From Actinobacillus vicugnae (GTDB lineage: Bacteria > Pseudomonadota > Gammaproteobacteria > Enterobacterales > Pasteurellaceae), in assembly GCF_901687125.1 (NCBI RefSeq), contig NZ_CABFJY010000012.1, positions 1 through 50,002 on the forward strand: DNA of 50,002 nt. The letters run 5' to 3'. The notes below the pieces were generated by a model. It worked only from the letters and a program-made list of their open reading frames with translations, searched no databases and was not told the DNA's origin. The translations under genes and the position numbers were made by a program. Below are positions 33,950-42,518 of the stretch, piece by piece; positions within the stretch are counted from its first letter, which is position 1, and each line of letters opens with the position of its first letter.

Positions 33950-34512
33950 TGAGTGTTATTGCTGCAACCAGCGATGCCTTGATTGGCAGAATCCAAACGC
34001 TCTGTGGTGATTATCTCAAAGAAGTCGATACTCACCCCGGTCAATGGGACGACAGCAGCGTGCGGCGTATTGTGCGTAACCCGCCTGCGGTGTATGTGGC
34101 GTGGTTGGGGCAAACGGCTAATGCTAATGCCCGAACGGTGACGGCTCGTTGGGGGCTGTTTGTAGTTGCTGAGGTGCTAAACGGGCAACGCCAAAACAGC
34201 GTGGGGATTTACCAAATTGTCGAAATGCTGACTGCCGGGCTACACAAGCAGCAAATTAGCCCTTCCGGTGTGTTTGAGCTTCAATCGGTACAAAACCTGT
34301 GGAGCGATACGCAAAGTGGTATGGGTGTCGCTGTTTATGCGATGTACTTTAATGCTGTACAACCTCTGGCAGATAGCATTGATGCAAGCTCATTTGCTGA
34401 TTTTAAAGTGTACGACCATACGTTTAACCAAGATACAGACCCAAATACGATTGACGGTAAAACACGTTTGCATCTGATTTTACCGACTCAATCCGATAAC
34501 CAAGAGGGATAG
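33949..34512 (+). CDS. DUF1834 protein (Mu gp37)
   Basis: A 187-residue protein of the Mu gp37 type (VRRIVRNPPAVYVAWLG, RWGLFVVAEVLN), placed between the connector and sheath genes and probably a tail-completion protein. ATG at 33949 overlaps the previous stop and has a G-rich site upstream; a GTG five codons earlier lacks one. Confidence 0.85.
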   Translation: MSVIAATSDALIGRIQTLCGDYLKEVDTHPGQWDDSSVRRIVRNPPAVYVAWLGQTANANARTVTARWGLFVVAEVLNGQRQNSVGIYQIVEMLTAGLHKQQISPSGVFELQSVQNLWSDTQSGMGVAVYAMYFNAVQPLADSIDASSFADFKVYDHTFNQDTDPNTIDGKTRLHLILPTQSDNQEG

Positions 34513-34514
34513 CA

Positions 34515-34703
34515 ATGCCAACCTTTAAAATTAAACCGAAAGCCGGATTGATTATCCGTGATCCAAATACCTTTGAACCATTGAGTGAAAAAGGTGAAGA
34601 AAAGCCCAAAAGTGGCTATTGGTTGAAACACCTTAAAAATGGCGATGTGGAATTAGTTGAAGCTAAACCCACCGAACGAAAAACCAAACCGGAGAAAGCA
34701 TAA
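34515..34703 (+). CDS. DUF2635 protein (Mu gp38)
   Basis: A 62-residue protein, TFKIKPKAGLIIRDPNTFEPLSEKGEEKPKSGYWLKHLKNGDVELVE, the exact DUF2635 form. It always sits just ahead of the sheath gene. Function unknown. Confidence 0.88.
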   Translation: MPTFKIKPKAGLIIRDPNTFEPLSEKGEEKPKSGYWLKHLKNGDVELVEAKPTERKTKPEKA

Positions 34704-36166
34704 TGGCGATTTCTTTTAACAATATCCCATCAGCTATTCGTGTGCCATTGGCATACATTGAGTTTGACAATAGCAAAGCAGTAAGCGGCACACCGTCAGT
34801 CCTGCACAAAGTGCTGATGCTCGGCACAAAATTAGCCAGCGGTACAGCAGTAGCCGGTCAAGCAGTGCGTGTTACCGCTTACTCACAGGCTAAAACCTTA
34901 TTCGGACGTGGCTCGCAATTAGCTGAAATGGTCAAGTCCTTTAAGGCGCATAACAATATGTTGGATTTGTGGTGCTTACCGCTAGACGAAGCGGGAAGTG
35001 GTGCAAAAGCGACAGGCACTCTGACTTTATCCGGTACAGCAACACAAGCCGGTACGTTAAGTGTAATGATTGCCGGCACAAACTACAAACAAGCGGTATC
35101 CAGTGGCGATACTGCGGCAACCCTTGCAACTAAACTGCAAAAATTGATTGCTGCAGACCAAGATGTTCCAGTGACGGCAACTGTCTCTGGTGAGTCAATT
35201 ACACTCACTTGTCGCTTTAACGGCGAGACAGGTAATGAGATTGATGTACGTTGTAACTATTACAGCGGCGAAGTGTTGCCTGCTGGCATCTCGGTAAACA
35301 TTACGCCGATGCAAAGCGGGTCAGTCAATCCAAATATGGCAGAGGCCATTACCGGCTTTGGCTCAGAATGGTGGAATTATCTGATCAACCCGTTTACAGA
35401 TACCGAAAGCCTTAATCTATTACGCACGGAATTGGTGACTCGCTGGGGGCCGATGAAACAGATCGATGGTATCTGCTTTATGGCCAAACGTGGTACGCAT
35501 GCCGAAGCGACTACTTTTGCCGAACAGCGCAACGATTATCTATTTAGTGTGTTAGCAACCAATAACGCACCACAGCCGGCCTATATTTGGGCATCTGCTT
35601 ATGCGGCGGTGGTCGCTGGCTCGCTATCTATTGACCCTGCTCGCCCTGTGCAGACATTAACCATGGATTTATTGCCACCGGCAATGAGTGACCGTTGGGA
35701 CTTACCGGAGCGCAACACCTTGCTGTATAGCGGCAACAGCACTTACATCGTCAATGCCAACAATCAGCCACAAGTTGAGGCGGCGATTACGATGTATCGT
35801 AAAAATGCGTTTGGTGATAACGATGAGAGTTATCTCTACGTAGAGACGATTGGCACACTCAGCTATATCCGCTACGCCATCCGTTCTCGCATTACGCAAA
35901 AATACCCGCGCCACAAGTTGGCAAATGACGGCACACGTATCGGACCTGGACAAGCGATTGTCACTCCGAAAATCATCCGCAACGAACTGTTGGCACTGTT
36001 CACTGAGCTTGAATCCGCAGGCTTGGTCGAAGATTTCGAGCAGTTTAAGCAAACATTGCTGGTTGAACGCGATGCAAACAATCCATGCCGTGTAAATGTG
36101 TTATCTAACGAGAACTTAGTCAATCAGTTCCGCATTTACGCCCATGCAATTCAATTTGTTTTATAG
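34703..36166 (+). CDS. L: Tail sheath protein (Mu gpL)
   Basis: Contractile sheath subunit, 487 aa. It has the FluMu/Mu sheath start MAISFNNIPSAIRVPLAYIEFDNSKA and the conserved C-terminal domain (RYAIRSRITQKYPRHKLANDGTRIGPGQAIVTPKIIRNELLALF). One-base overlap with gp38. An inserted domain (about residues 100-210) is typical of Mu-like sheaths. Confidence 0.95.
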   Translation: MAISFNNIPSAIRVPLAYIEFDNSKAVSGTPSVLHKVLMLGTKLASGTAVAGQAVRVTAYSQAKTLFGRGSQLAEMVKSFKAHNNMLDLWCLPLDEAGSGAKATGTLTLSGTATQAGTLSVMIAGTNYKQAVSSGDTAATLATKLQKLIAADQDVPVTATVSGESITLTCRFNGETGNEIDVRCNYYSGEVLPAGISVNITPMQSGSVNPNMAEAITGFGSEWWNYLINPFTDTESLNLLRTELVTRWGPMKQIDGICFMAKRGTHAEATTFAEQRNDYLFSVLATNNAPQPAYIWASAYAAVVAGSLSIDPARPVQTLTMDLLPPAMSDRWDLPERNTLLYSGNSTYIVNANNQPQVEAAITMYRKNAFGDNDESYLYVETIGTLSYIRYAIRSRITQKYPRHKLANDGTRIGPGQAIVTPKIIRNELLALFTELESAGLVEDFEQFKQTLLVERDANNPCRVNVLSNENLVNQFRIYAHAIQFVL

Positions 36167-36175
36167 GAGCAAACA

Positions 36176-36529
36176 ATGGCAACAAAATTCCAAGGAACGG
36201 CAACTATCCGTTTTAATGGCAAGGAGTACCCAACAGATAACGATGGTTCGCTGGATGTCGGTGGCAAAGAACGTGAAACTGTGAAAGGCTCTCAGGTGTA
36301 TGGTTTCTCTGAGAAACCAAAGGAAGCCACTGTAGATGTGACGGTATTTAACTGTGAAGAGACCGATGTGATGGAGCTCAAAAATATGACGAATGCCACC
36401 GTTGAATTTGAGACAGATGTCGGCCAGACCTATCTTTTACCCAATGCGTGGGCGGTTGAGACCGGTACACTCAGTGCAGACGGTAAAATTAAAGTCAAAA
36501 TGGCAGCAATTGAATGTAAGCGGGTGTAA
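36176..36529 (+). CDS. M: Tail tube protein (Mu gpM)
   Basis: Inner tail tube subunit, 117 aa, with GTATIRFNGKEYPTDNDGSLDVGGKERETVKGSQVYGFSEKPKEATVDVTV, the Mu tube family pattern. It follows the sheath with AGGAG before the start. Confidence 0.93.
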   Translation: MATKFQGTATIRFNGKEYPTDNDGSLDVGGKERETVKGSQVYGFSEKPKEATVDVTVFNCEETDVMELKNMTNATVEFETDVGQTYLLPNAWAVETGTLSADGKIKVKMAAIECKRV

Positions 36530-36531
36530 AA

Positions 36532-36915
36532 ATGGAACTGATGTTAAAAACAGGTTTACGCTTTGGTGATGAACCTCAAACCGTGGTGACTTTGCGTGAA
36601 TTAACCACAGGTGATTTACTAGATGCAGAAGTGGCCGCAGAACGAATGGTAATGTCGCCGGACGGTGTGCCGGTATTGGTGAAATCACCGGCACTTTTTG
36701 GCTATGAGCTATTACGCCGTCAGATTGCCTCTATCGGTAAAATTCAAGGGCCGATTTCGATGAAAATGTTGCGGTCGATGACCTCGGAAGATTTACAGCT
36801 TATTTCAGTTTATGCTGAAACTTGGGAGGCTACCAAAGCCCAACAGGTGGTCGAGCGGGGGCGATTGGATGCAGCAGGTGGAGAAGCTGGAAAAGACCTG
36901 TCTGCTGTTAGCTAA
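36532..36915 (+). CDS. Tail assembly chaperone, zero-frame product (Mu gp41)
   Basis: A 127-residue protein (LRFGDEPQTVVTLRELTTGDLLDAEVAAER) of the Mu tail assembly chaperone family. Like Mu, it is expected to yield a second, longer protein by frameshifting near its 3' end, at GGGGGCGA (36857-36864). It helps assemble the tube around the tape measure. Confidence 0.88.
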   Translation: MELMLKTGLRFGDEPQTVVTLRELTTGDLLDAEVAAERMVMSPDGVPVLVKSPALFGYELLRRQIASIGKIQGPISMKMLRSMTSEDLQLISVYAETWEATKAQQVVERGRLDAAGGEAGKDLSAVS

Positions 36916-37015
36916 ACATTATCAGAGCAGCCCTGAGTGGCTGCTTTCCAGACCTATTTTAAACTTGCCACGCTACATCAAGTACATAAATTCAGGAGGG
37001 GAAGATGGCAAATAA
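36812..37015 (+). CDS. Tail assembly chaperone, frameshift extension (Mu gp42 equivalent)
   Basis: The real product is a fusion: zero-frame residues 1-110 ending ...VVERG, then a -2 shift on the five-G run at 36857-36861 (Gly-tRNA re-pairs GGG to GGG) into GDWMQQVEKLEKTCLLLAKHYQ..., stopping at 37015, about 161 residues in all. The region before 36860 in this frame is not expected to be translated. A -2 shift in this gene pair is established for Mu (Xu, Hendrix and Duda, 2004). Its end overlaps the tape-measure start. Confidence 0.75.
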   Translation: MLKLGRLPKPNRWSSGGDWMQQVEKLEKTCLLLAKHYQSSPEWLLSRPILNLPRYIKYINSGGEDGK

Positions 37016-38909
37016 TTCAACTTCGTTTTATGTCAATTTAGCGGGTAATGTTTCCTCACAAGCATCCAAGTTTGGCAATTCGTTATCTACGATGGCAAAT
37101 AAGGGCGTATCTAATATGGCTAAGCTCAGCAGTTCGATTACAAAAGTCGGCTCTGGTTTAGCTTCGCTCTCACAAAAAATCAATAATGTTGGCAATGTTG
37201 CACTGCCGGTCATCGGTGTTGGTGTCGGAGCCGGGGCTGCAATGGTGAGTAAGTCGATGATCCGTGTTGCCGCCGATTTTGAGATGGCCAATATCCGAAT
37301 GAAGCAGACGTTTGGTAAGCGTGGCGATGAGGCAATGGCGTGGCTGAAAAAGTTTGCAACCGATACGCCAATGGCATTCGGTGATGTGCAAGATGCTGCA
37401 ATGCAGATGATGACAGCCGGTATTGACCCAATGAACGGCTCTCTGCAAGCTCTTGTGGATTGGAACGCCAAAGTCGGTGGAAGCACGGAAAATCTGAACG
37501 CATATATCTCCTCGTTTGCCAAAATGAAAATCAAGGGCAAGATGTCGTGGGAAGACATCCAGCCACTTCTTGAACGTAATGTCCCCGTACTCAAAATGCT
37601 GGCTGAAGCGACAGGTGGCAAGTACACTGAAAAGCAGATTATGAAAATGATCCAAGAGGGGAAAATGCAAGGTGCAGCCCTAGATGCACTTTGGAAGCAG
37701 ATGGGTAAAAACGCCAAAGGTGCAGCCAAAGAACAGATGAAAACTTGGGACGGCTTGGTCTCAAACCTTGAAGATACTTGGGTCTCGATGCAAGCTCAGT
37801 TTATGGAGCACGGTGCTTTTGATAGTCTAAAAGCTGAGCTAGGGAGTTTCTTGGAATGGCTAAACAGCAAGATTGATGACGGTACGCTGGATGAATTTGC
37901 GAAAACAGTCAGCGAAACTTTAACGGAAGCCCTGCAAGAGTTAAAAGAGACGGCAACTGCTGTACAGCCAACTTTGGAAAAGATTGGCTCAGTGATGGAA
38001 TGGGTCTCCGAAAAAGCCGGTGGTTACGGCAATATCGCTAAGTTTGTTGGGGGCTTTTATGTAGCCAATAAAATTGCGAATTTAGACGTTACCAAAACGA
38101 CAGCAAAATTAGGCTGGGGAGCGACTAAATGGGTCGGCAGTAAATTCCGCAGCAACCCTAAAGGTGGTGCTGGGGCTGCAATGGAGACCGTAGGCTTATT
38201 AGGTGGTGTTGCCGGTGTGACGCCTGTCTATGTCACCAATATGCCAATGGTGGCAAACGGCTTGGGTGGTGGGCACATCGGACAGGAGCCAAATAAAAAA
38301 GCGAATAAAAAACTACCTAAAACGCCGAAAGCATTGCCGGGTGTTGCGGTAGCAACGACTGTGGCTGCCAATGCGACTCAGGCAACGGTGAATAAAGGGA
38401 TTACACAAGCGGTCTCAACATCTGTGAAATCTGCAAGTCAGGCAATCAGTACTACTGCACATACCGCAACAGCTGCGGTTAGCCGTACTGCTGCTCGTGC
38501 CGTGCCGTATCTCAATGTGGCAGCAACGGCTGTAGAAGGTGCGATGGTACTCATGGATAATCAGTCCAGTACACAAGACAAATCAGAAGCGATTGGCTCT
38601 ATTGCCGGTGCAACGGCTGGGGCGATTGTCGGACAAGCACTTATCCCAATTCCGGTGGTAGGGGCTGCAGTTGGGTCTTATGTAGGAAGCTGGCTTGGTG
38701 AGTGGTTAGGCTCGGAAGTGGGCGAATATCTCTCTAATCCGGAGCCGATTAAAAATGAGCTTAACGGCACAATTCAAGTGGCAGTGAAAGCCTCGGAGCA
38801 TTTAATTGCAACGGCCACGGCAAGCAAAGTGCAGACGAATCAGAAACAGGACAATATGAATATCGCCGTACAAATGGGCACTCTTGGCCCGGGCGTGGGG
38901 ATGTGGTAG
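37005..38909 (+). CDS. Tail tape-measure protein
   Basis: A 634-residue protein that sets tail length and is ejected with DNA. N-terminal tape-measure domain (AADFEMANIRMKQTFGKRGDEAMAWLKKFATDTPMAFGDVQDAAMQMMTAGIDPMNG), long helical middle, and an Ala/Gly-rich hydrophobic C-terminal part (GSIAGATAGAIVGQALIPIPVVGAAVGSYVGSWLGEWLGSEVG) that may insert into the host membrane. AGGAGG precedes the start. Confidence 0.93.
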   Translation: MANNSTSFYVNLAGNVSSQASKFGNSLSTMANKGVSNMAKLSSSITKVGSGLASLSQKINNVGNVALPVIGVGVGAGAAMVSKSMIRVAADFEMANIRMKQTFGKRGDEAMAWLKKFATDTPMAFGDVQDAAMQMMTAGIDPMNGSLQALVDWNAKVGGSTENLNAYISSFAKMKIKGKMSWEDIQPLLERNVPVLKMLAEATGGKYTEKQIMKMIQEGKMQGAALDALWKQMGKNAKGAAKEQMKTWDGLVSNLEDTWVSMQAQFMEHGAFDSLKAELGSFLEWLNSKIDDGTLDEFAKTVSETLTEALQELKETATAVQPTLEKIGSVMEWVSEKAGGYGNIAKFVGGFYVANKIANLDVTKTTAKLGWGATKWVGSKFRSNPKGGAGAAMETVGLLGGVAGVTPVYVTNMPMVANGLGGGHIGQEPNKKANKKLPKTPKALPGVAVATTVAANATQATVNKGITQAVSTSVKSASQAISTTAHTATAAVSRTAARAVPYLNVAATAVEGAMVLMDNQSSTQDKSEAIGSIAGATAGAIVGQALIPIPVVGAAVGSYVGSWLGEWLGSEVGEYLSNPEPIKNELNGTIQVAVKASEHLIATATASKVQTNQKQDNMNIAVQMGTLGPGVGMW

Positions 38910-40274
38910 ATGAGCAAGATAACCGGTAAAGGGAGCTTTCGAGGCGTCCCCTTTTTAATTGAGGATGAGCAAGGGCAGAATGGCGGACGACGCATAGTTA
39001 CCCACGAATATCCGTTGCGAAATGACGGATTGACGGAAGATTTAGGCAAGCGTATGCGTAATTACTCTGTCAGTTGTTTAGTGATTGGTGATGACCATAT
39101 TGCACAAGCCGAAGCATTAGTTGATGCACTTGAAGCCGATGGTTCTGGCACTCTTAAACATCCATATTTCGGCACGCTTGAAGTGCGGGTGGATGATTAC
39201 CGAGCTCGTCATTCTACAGCACATCAGCGAGTAACTCGTTTTGATATTACTTTTTTACCCGCACAAGAGAATAACGCCCCCGAAATTGCGGAAGATACAG
39301 CCTATTCGGTGCTAACGGAATATAAAGAGACGTTGGACAGCCTAGCGGAAGAGTTTGCAGATATGGTGGAAGATGTTTCAGGCTTTATTGAGTCGATGGT
39401 GGATAACCCGATTTTCCGTTTGGCTGATACGACAATGGACTTTATCGAAAACGTCTTTGAAGGTGTGGCAAACACGGTGAGTGGGCTAACCGCAATGAAA
39501 GATAAGGCGTTATCCATTAAGAACCGTTTAAGCAGTTTACTGCTTACGCCAAAAGTATTAGCACAAGAATTGCAAGATTTAACCAAGCTAAATGTGCAAA
39601 GTGCGGTGGCTTCGCAACGTCAATTTGTGCAGCATATTGTGATTACTGATTCGATTTCCTCTGCATTGAGCGATCTGACATCAAGTAAGACAGAGATCGC
39701 TAAAGGTACGCTAGATGAAATGGTAACCGCAAAAACCAACAATATGAGTGAGTCAGATATTTTAAGTCGTCAGTTTAGCAACTTACACGAGCAAGAAATC
39801 TTTGATGCGTTGATGAATAAAACCACGTTCTTGCTGAAACGCTTGGTGCTTTCTACTCTTGCCGTGGAATATGGCAAGGCGATTTCGGATGCGGTAACAG
39901 AATCGGTCGCTCAGAAAACTGTAACGGAAAGCACTACCGCAGGCTTGATTGAATCAAAGGCTGATGTGCAACGTTATATCACAGAGGTAGATGAGCAGTT
40001 GGAAACCGTGATTTTAGATAATGCCGATGCGGAACAATGGGAAAGCTATACGGCGTTAGAAGATTTCCGCCTAACCTTGATGAAAGACTTACAAAACCGT
40101 GGCGAGCGCTTGGCAAATGCCCTTGAAATCACGCTCAACGATACATTCCCAGCCGTATTGCTGGAATATCAATACACAGGCGATGCAACCACGTGGAAGC
40201 GTTTGTCTTTACGAAATGGCATTTCACACCCGCTCTTTTGCTTGGGTGGTTCAACGATTGAGGTTTTACAATGA
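38910..40274 (+). CDS. DNA circulation/baseplate protein (Mu gp43, N)
   Basis: A 454-residue protein with the N-terminal DNA-circularisation domain (GSFRGVPFLIEDEQGQNGGRRIVTHEYPLRNDGLTEDLGKRMRNYSVSCLVIGDDH), a LysM-adjacent-type hub protein in the contractile tail. It abuts the tape-measure stop and overlaps gp44 by four bases. Confidence 0.9.
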   Translation: MSKITGKGSFRGVPFLIEDEQGQNGGRRIVTHEYPLRNDGLTEDLGKRMRNYSVSCLVIGDDHIAQAEALVDALEADGSGTLKHPYFGTLEVRVDDYRARHSTAHQRVTRFDITFLPAQENNAPEIAEDTAYSVLTEYKETLDSLAEEFADMVEDVSGFIESMVDNPIFRLADTTMDFIENVFEGVANTVSGLTAMKDKALSIKNRLSSLLLTPKVLAQELQDLTKLNVQSAVASQRQFVQHIVITDSISSALSDLTSSKTEIAKGTLDEMVTAKTNNMSESDILSRQFSNLHEQEIFDALMNKTTFLLKRLVLSTLAVEYGKAISDAVTESVAQKTVTESTTAGLIESKADVQRYITEVDEQLETVILDNADAEQWESYTALEDFRLTLMKDLQNRGERLANALEITLNDTFPAVLLEYQYTGDATTWKRLSLRNGISHPLFCLGGSTIEVLQ

Positions 40275-41035
40275 CAGAGACGAAAATTGAGCTGTATTTA
40301 AACGGTAAAATCTTTTCAGGCTGGAAAAGTATTAATGTACAACGCTCGCTAGAATCAATGAGTGGGCGTTTTGATTTGGGTATTGCGCTACGCCCTGAAG
40401 ATGATGTTAGCGTATTAGCAGCGGGGGCATCATTGGTGCTAAAACTCGGCGGGCAAACGGTGATTACAGGCTACTTGGATGAACTCAAACAGAGTATTTC
40501 TGGCAGCAGTAAGCAGATTATGATCAGTGGGCGAGATAAGACTTGTGATTTAGTGGACTGTTCGATTATCCACAATAGTTACCAATTTAAGAATCAAACA
40601 GCAAAACAGATTGCTGAAGCTATCTGTAAGCCCTTTGGTATTAACGTGGTATGGAATGTAACCACTGCTGAAGCGAATGAGCGTATCCCTGTGTGGCAAG
40701 TAGAACCAGGGGAGACAGCATTTGATAACCTTAGCAAAATTGCTCGTCATAAGGGCGTATTAGTGACAAGTGATGTGAATGGCAATCTGTTGTTTACCGA
40801 ACCGAGTACTACCCACGTGGGTGAATTAACCTTAGGTGTGAATTTATTGGAACTGGAGCAAAATGATAGCTGGCACCAGTGCTTCTCGCTTTATCGTGTC
40901 ATTGGTGATGCCGAGCAAGGCGGTGAAAAAGGCGATACTAAAACCAAAAACAAAGCAGCAAGCGGTAAGAAATCGGCAAAAAATAGCAAATCGGATAAAG
41001 ACAATGTGAGTGAATTTAAGGGGTTTGTGAATTAA
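40271..41035 (+). CDS. Baseplate hub protein gp44 (Mu P), N-terminal half
   Basis: A 254-residue protein corresponding to the first part of the Mu P baseplate hub (IELYLNGKIFSGWKSINVQRSLESMSGRFDLGIALR...YRVIGDAEQGG). It then has a lysine-rich tail SGKKSAKNSKSDKDNVSEFKGFVN and TAA, with the next in-frame codon an ATG. The same tail ends the downstream half. Mu P is about 379 residues in one chain, so this gene appears split within a surface loop. Confidence 0.85.
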   Translation: MTETKIELYLNGKIFSGWKSINVQRSLESMSGRFDLGIALRPEDDVSVLAAGASLVLKLGGQTVITGYLDELKQSISGSSKQIMISGRDKTCDLVDCSIIHNSYQFKNQTAKQIAEAICKPFGINVVWNVTTAEANERIPVWQVEPGETAFDNLSKIARHKGVLVTSDVNGNLLFTEPSTTHVGELTLGVNLLELEQNDSWHQCFSLYRVIGDAEQGGEKGDTKTKNKAASGKKSAKNSKSDKDNVSEFKGFVN

Positions 41036-41521
41036 ATGAGTGCAAGTGGTTTAAAAGTTGAAGTGGCTGATAGCACGGTAACACGTTATCGCCCGATGGT
41101 AATTATCGCTGATGATAATATGACAGGGACGAGCGGTTATCAGCGTGCAGATTGGGAACGTAAACGCCGTAATGCCGAAGGTTCAAAAGCAACGGCACAG
41201 GTGAGAGGTTGGTTTAAACCCGATGGCACGCTATGGCAGCCGAATGATTTAATTGTGCTAGATGCTCCGCTATTTGGCATTAACAAAGTGGAACGCTTAA
41301 TTATTGATTGCACTTATACGCTAGATGACGGTGGTATGCTAACGGTGATGACCTTAATGCACCGTGATGCTTTTGATGAACCAGCAGATGAAACATTGGA
41401 TGATGTGGATTCTACAAGCGGTAAGAAATCCCAAAAATCTAGTAAGAAAAAAGCTAAATCGAAAAAAGCGAAAAAATCCGATAAAGACAATGTCGCAGAG
41501 TTTACTGGCTTTGTTGATTAG
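41036..41521 (+). CDS. Baseplate hub protein gp44 (Mu P), C-terminal half
   Basis: A 161-residue protein that continues the P family (LKVEVADSTVTRYRPMVIIADDNMTGTSGYQRADWERKRRNAEGSKATAQVRGW) in the same frame immediately after the upstream TAA. AAGGGG at 41018-41023 is 12 bases before its ATG, so reinitiation is plausible. It ends with SGKKSQKSSKKKAKSKKAKKSDKDNVAEFTGFVD, a near repeat of the upstream half's end. Confidence 0.82.
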   Translation: MSASGLKVEVADSTVTRYRPMVIIADDNMTGTSGYQRADWERKRRNAEGSKATAQVRGWFKPDGTLWQPNDLIVLDAPLFGINKVERLIIDCTYTLDDGGMLTVMTLMHRDAFDEPADETLDDVDSTSGKKSQKSSKKKAKSKKAKKSDKDNVAEFTGFVD

Positions 41522-41523
41522 GC

Positions 41524-41541
41524 TTTAAACGTTATTTAAAG
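41524..41541. repeat. TTTAAAC pair before gp45
   Basis: TTTAAAC-GTTA-TTTAAAG with the 11-bp period fills the 27-base gap between the gp44 stop and the gp45 start; AAAGGAAA follows as ribosome site. Confidence 0.75.
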
Positions 41542-41548
41542 GAAATTT

Positions 41549-42097
41549 ATGCAGGCTTTAAATCGAATGATTGCCCCGCTTAAGCGGGGGTTGCAACTGT
41601 TAGTCAGCCGTGCGGTGGTCTCTGTAGTGAATGATGCTTACGCACGGCAAAATCTGCAACTGCGTTTGCAATCGGATGAAGTTGCGGATGATGTGGAGCG
41701 GTTTCAAAATTATGGGCATTACTCTGTGCCAAAGGCCGGTGAAGCCATTGTGGTGTCAGTAGGAGGCAAACGGTCTCACTTAGTTGCTGTGGTGGTTGAT
41801 GATAAAAGTGTGCGGCCAGCAGGCTTGATTGCGGGCGATTCGGTGTTGTATCATTTAGACGGTCATCAACTCCGCTTAACCGAAAATGGTGAAGCAATCC
41901 TCTCCTGCACTAAATTTACCATCGAAACAGAAACCCTCGACTGTACCGCTCAACAAATCACGTTTGATAGTCCGCAAACCACATTCAGCGGAGATGTTAC
42001 TATTATGGGAACATCAACAGCAGAAGATCATAAGTCAGGCGGCGTTAGCGGTAAAAACCACGACCACGAAAAAGGGGTTGGCAAGCCTGTTGCGTAA
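41549..42097 (+). CDS. Baseplate spike protein (Mu gp45, gpV type)
   Basis: A 182-residue membrane-piercing spike: OB-fold N-terminal part (VENYGHYSVPKAGEAIVVSVGGKRSHLVAVVVDD-like), beta-helical middle (ENGEAILSCTKFTIETETLDCTAQQITFDSPQTTFSGDVTI) and an apex with NHDHEKG; the HxH in this position binds iron in Mu and P2 spikes. A 16-bp perfect palindrome lies at its 5' end (41574-41589). Confidence 0.92.
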   Translation: MQALNRMIAPLKRGLQLLVSRAVVSVVNDAYARQNLQLRLQSDEVADDVERFQNYGHYSVPKAGEAIVVSVGGKRSHLVAVVVDDKSVRPAGLIAGDSVLYHLDGHQLRLTENGEAILSCTKFTIETETLDCTAQQITFDSPQTTFSGDVTIMGTSTAEDHKSGGVSGKNHDHEKGVGKPVA

Positions 42098-42107
42098 GGA
42101 GTAGGTT

Positions 42108-42518
42108 ATGTCAGATTTAGCCCTACAGTGGCGTGATGGTGAAGGCGACTTGGTATTCAATGCCGAGTCGTTTTTGTTAGATGATACCCTGACCAATGCC
42201 ATTGTGATTAGCTTATTCACTGATTTACGAGTGGATGGCGTACGTGGCTGGTGGGGTGATTCATTTAATTCCGATGATTATCAAATGGGCTCGAAGTTGT
42301 GGACTTTGAGCCGTTCTAAACAACTCAGTGACATTCTGGAAGAAGCCCAGCTTTATGCCGAGCAATCACTCAAATGGTTGCTTGATGATGGCGTGGTGTT
42401 GGCTTATTCCGTCATTGCTTCCAACCCTAAGCCTTCAGTTCTGCTGTTAGAGATTCTTGTGACTATGCCAGATGGCAGCACAGAGCAACGAACCTTTAAC
42501 GCAAGCTGGAGTGTGTAA
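42108..42518 (+). CDS. Baseplate wedge protein gp46
   Basis: A 136-residue Mu gp46/W-type wedge protein (LALQWRDGEGDLVFNAESFLLDDTLTNAIVISLFTDLRVDGVRGWWGDSF). It corresponds to T4 gp25-like wedge components. One-base overlap with gp47. Confidence 0.9.
   Translation: MSDLALQWRDGEGDLVFNAESFLLDDTLTNAIVISLFTDLRVDGVRGWWGDSFNSDDYQMGSKLWTLSRSKQLSDILEEAQLYAEQSLKWLLDDGVVLAYSVIASNPKPSVLLLEILVTMPDGSTEQRTFNASWSV

Noticed and set aside
37028..37729. 233-residue minus-strand reading frame inside the tape-measure gene
   Set aside because: It mirrors the Ala/Gly/Met-rich tape-measure codons, has no Shine-Dalgarno and opposes the operon direction.
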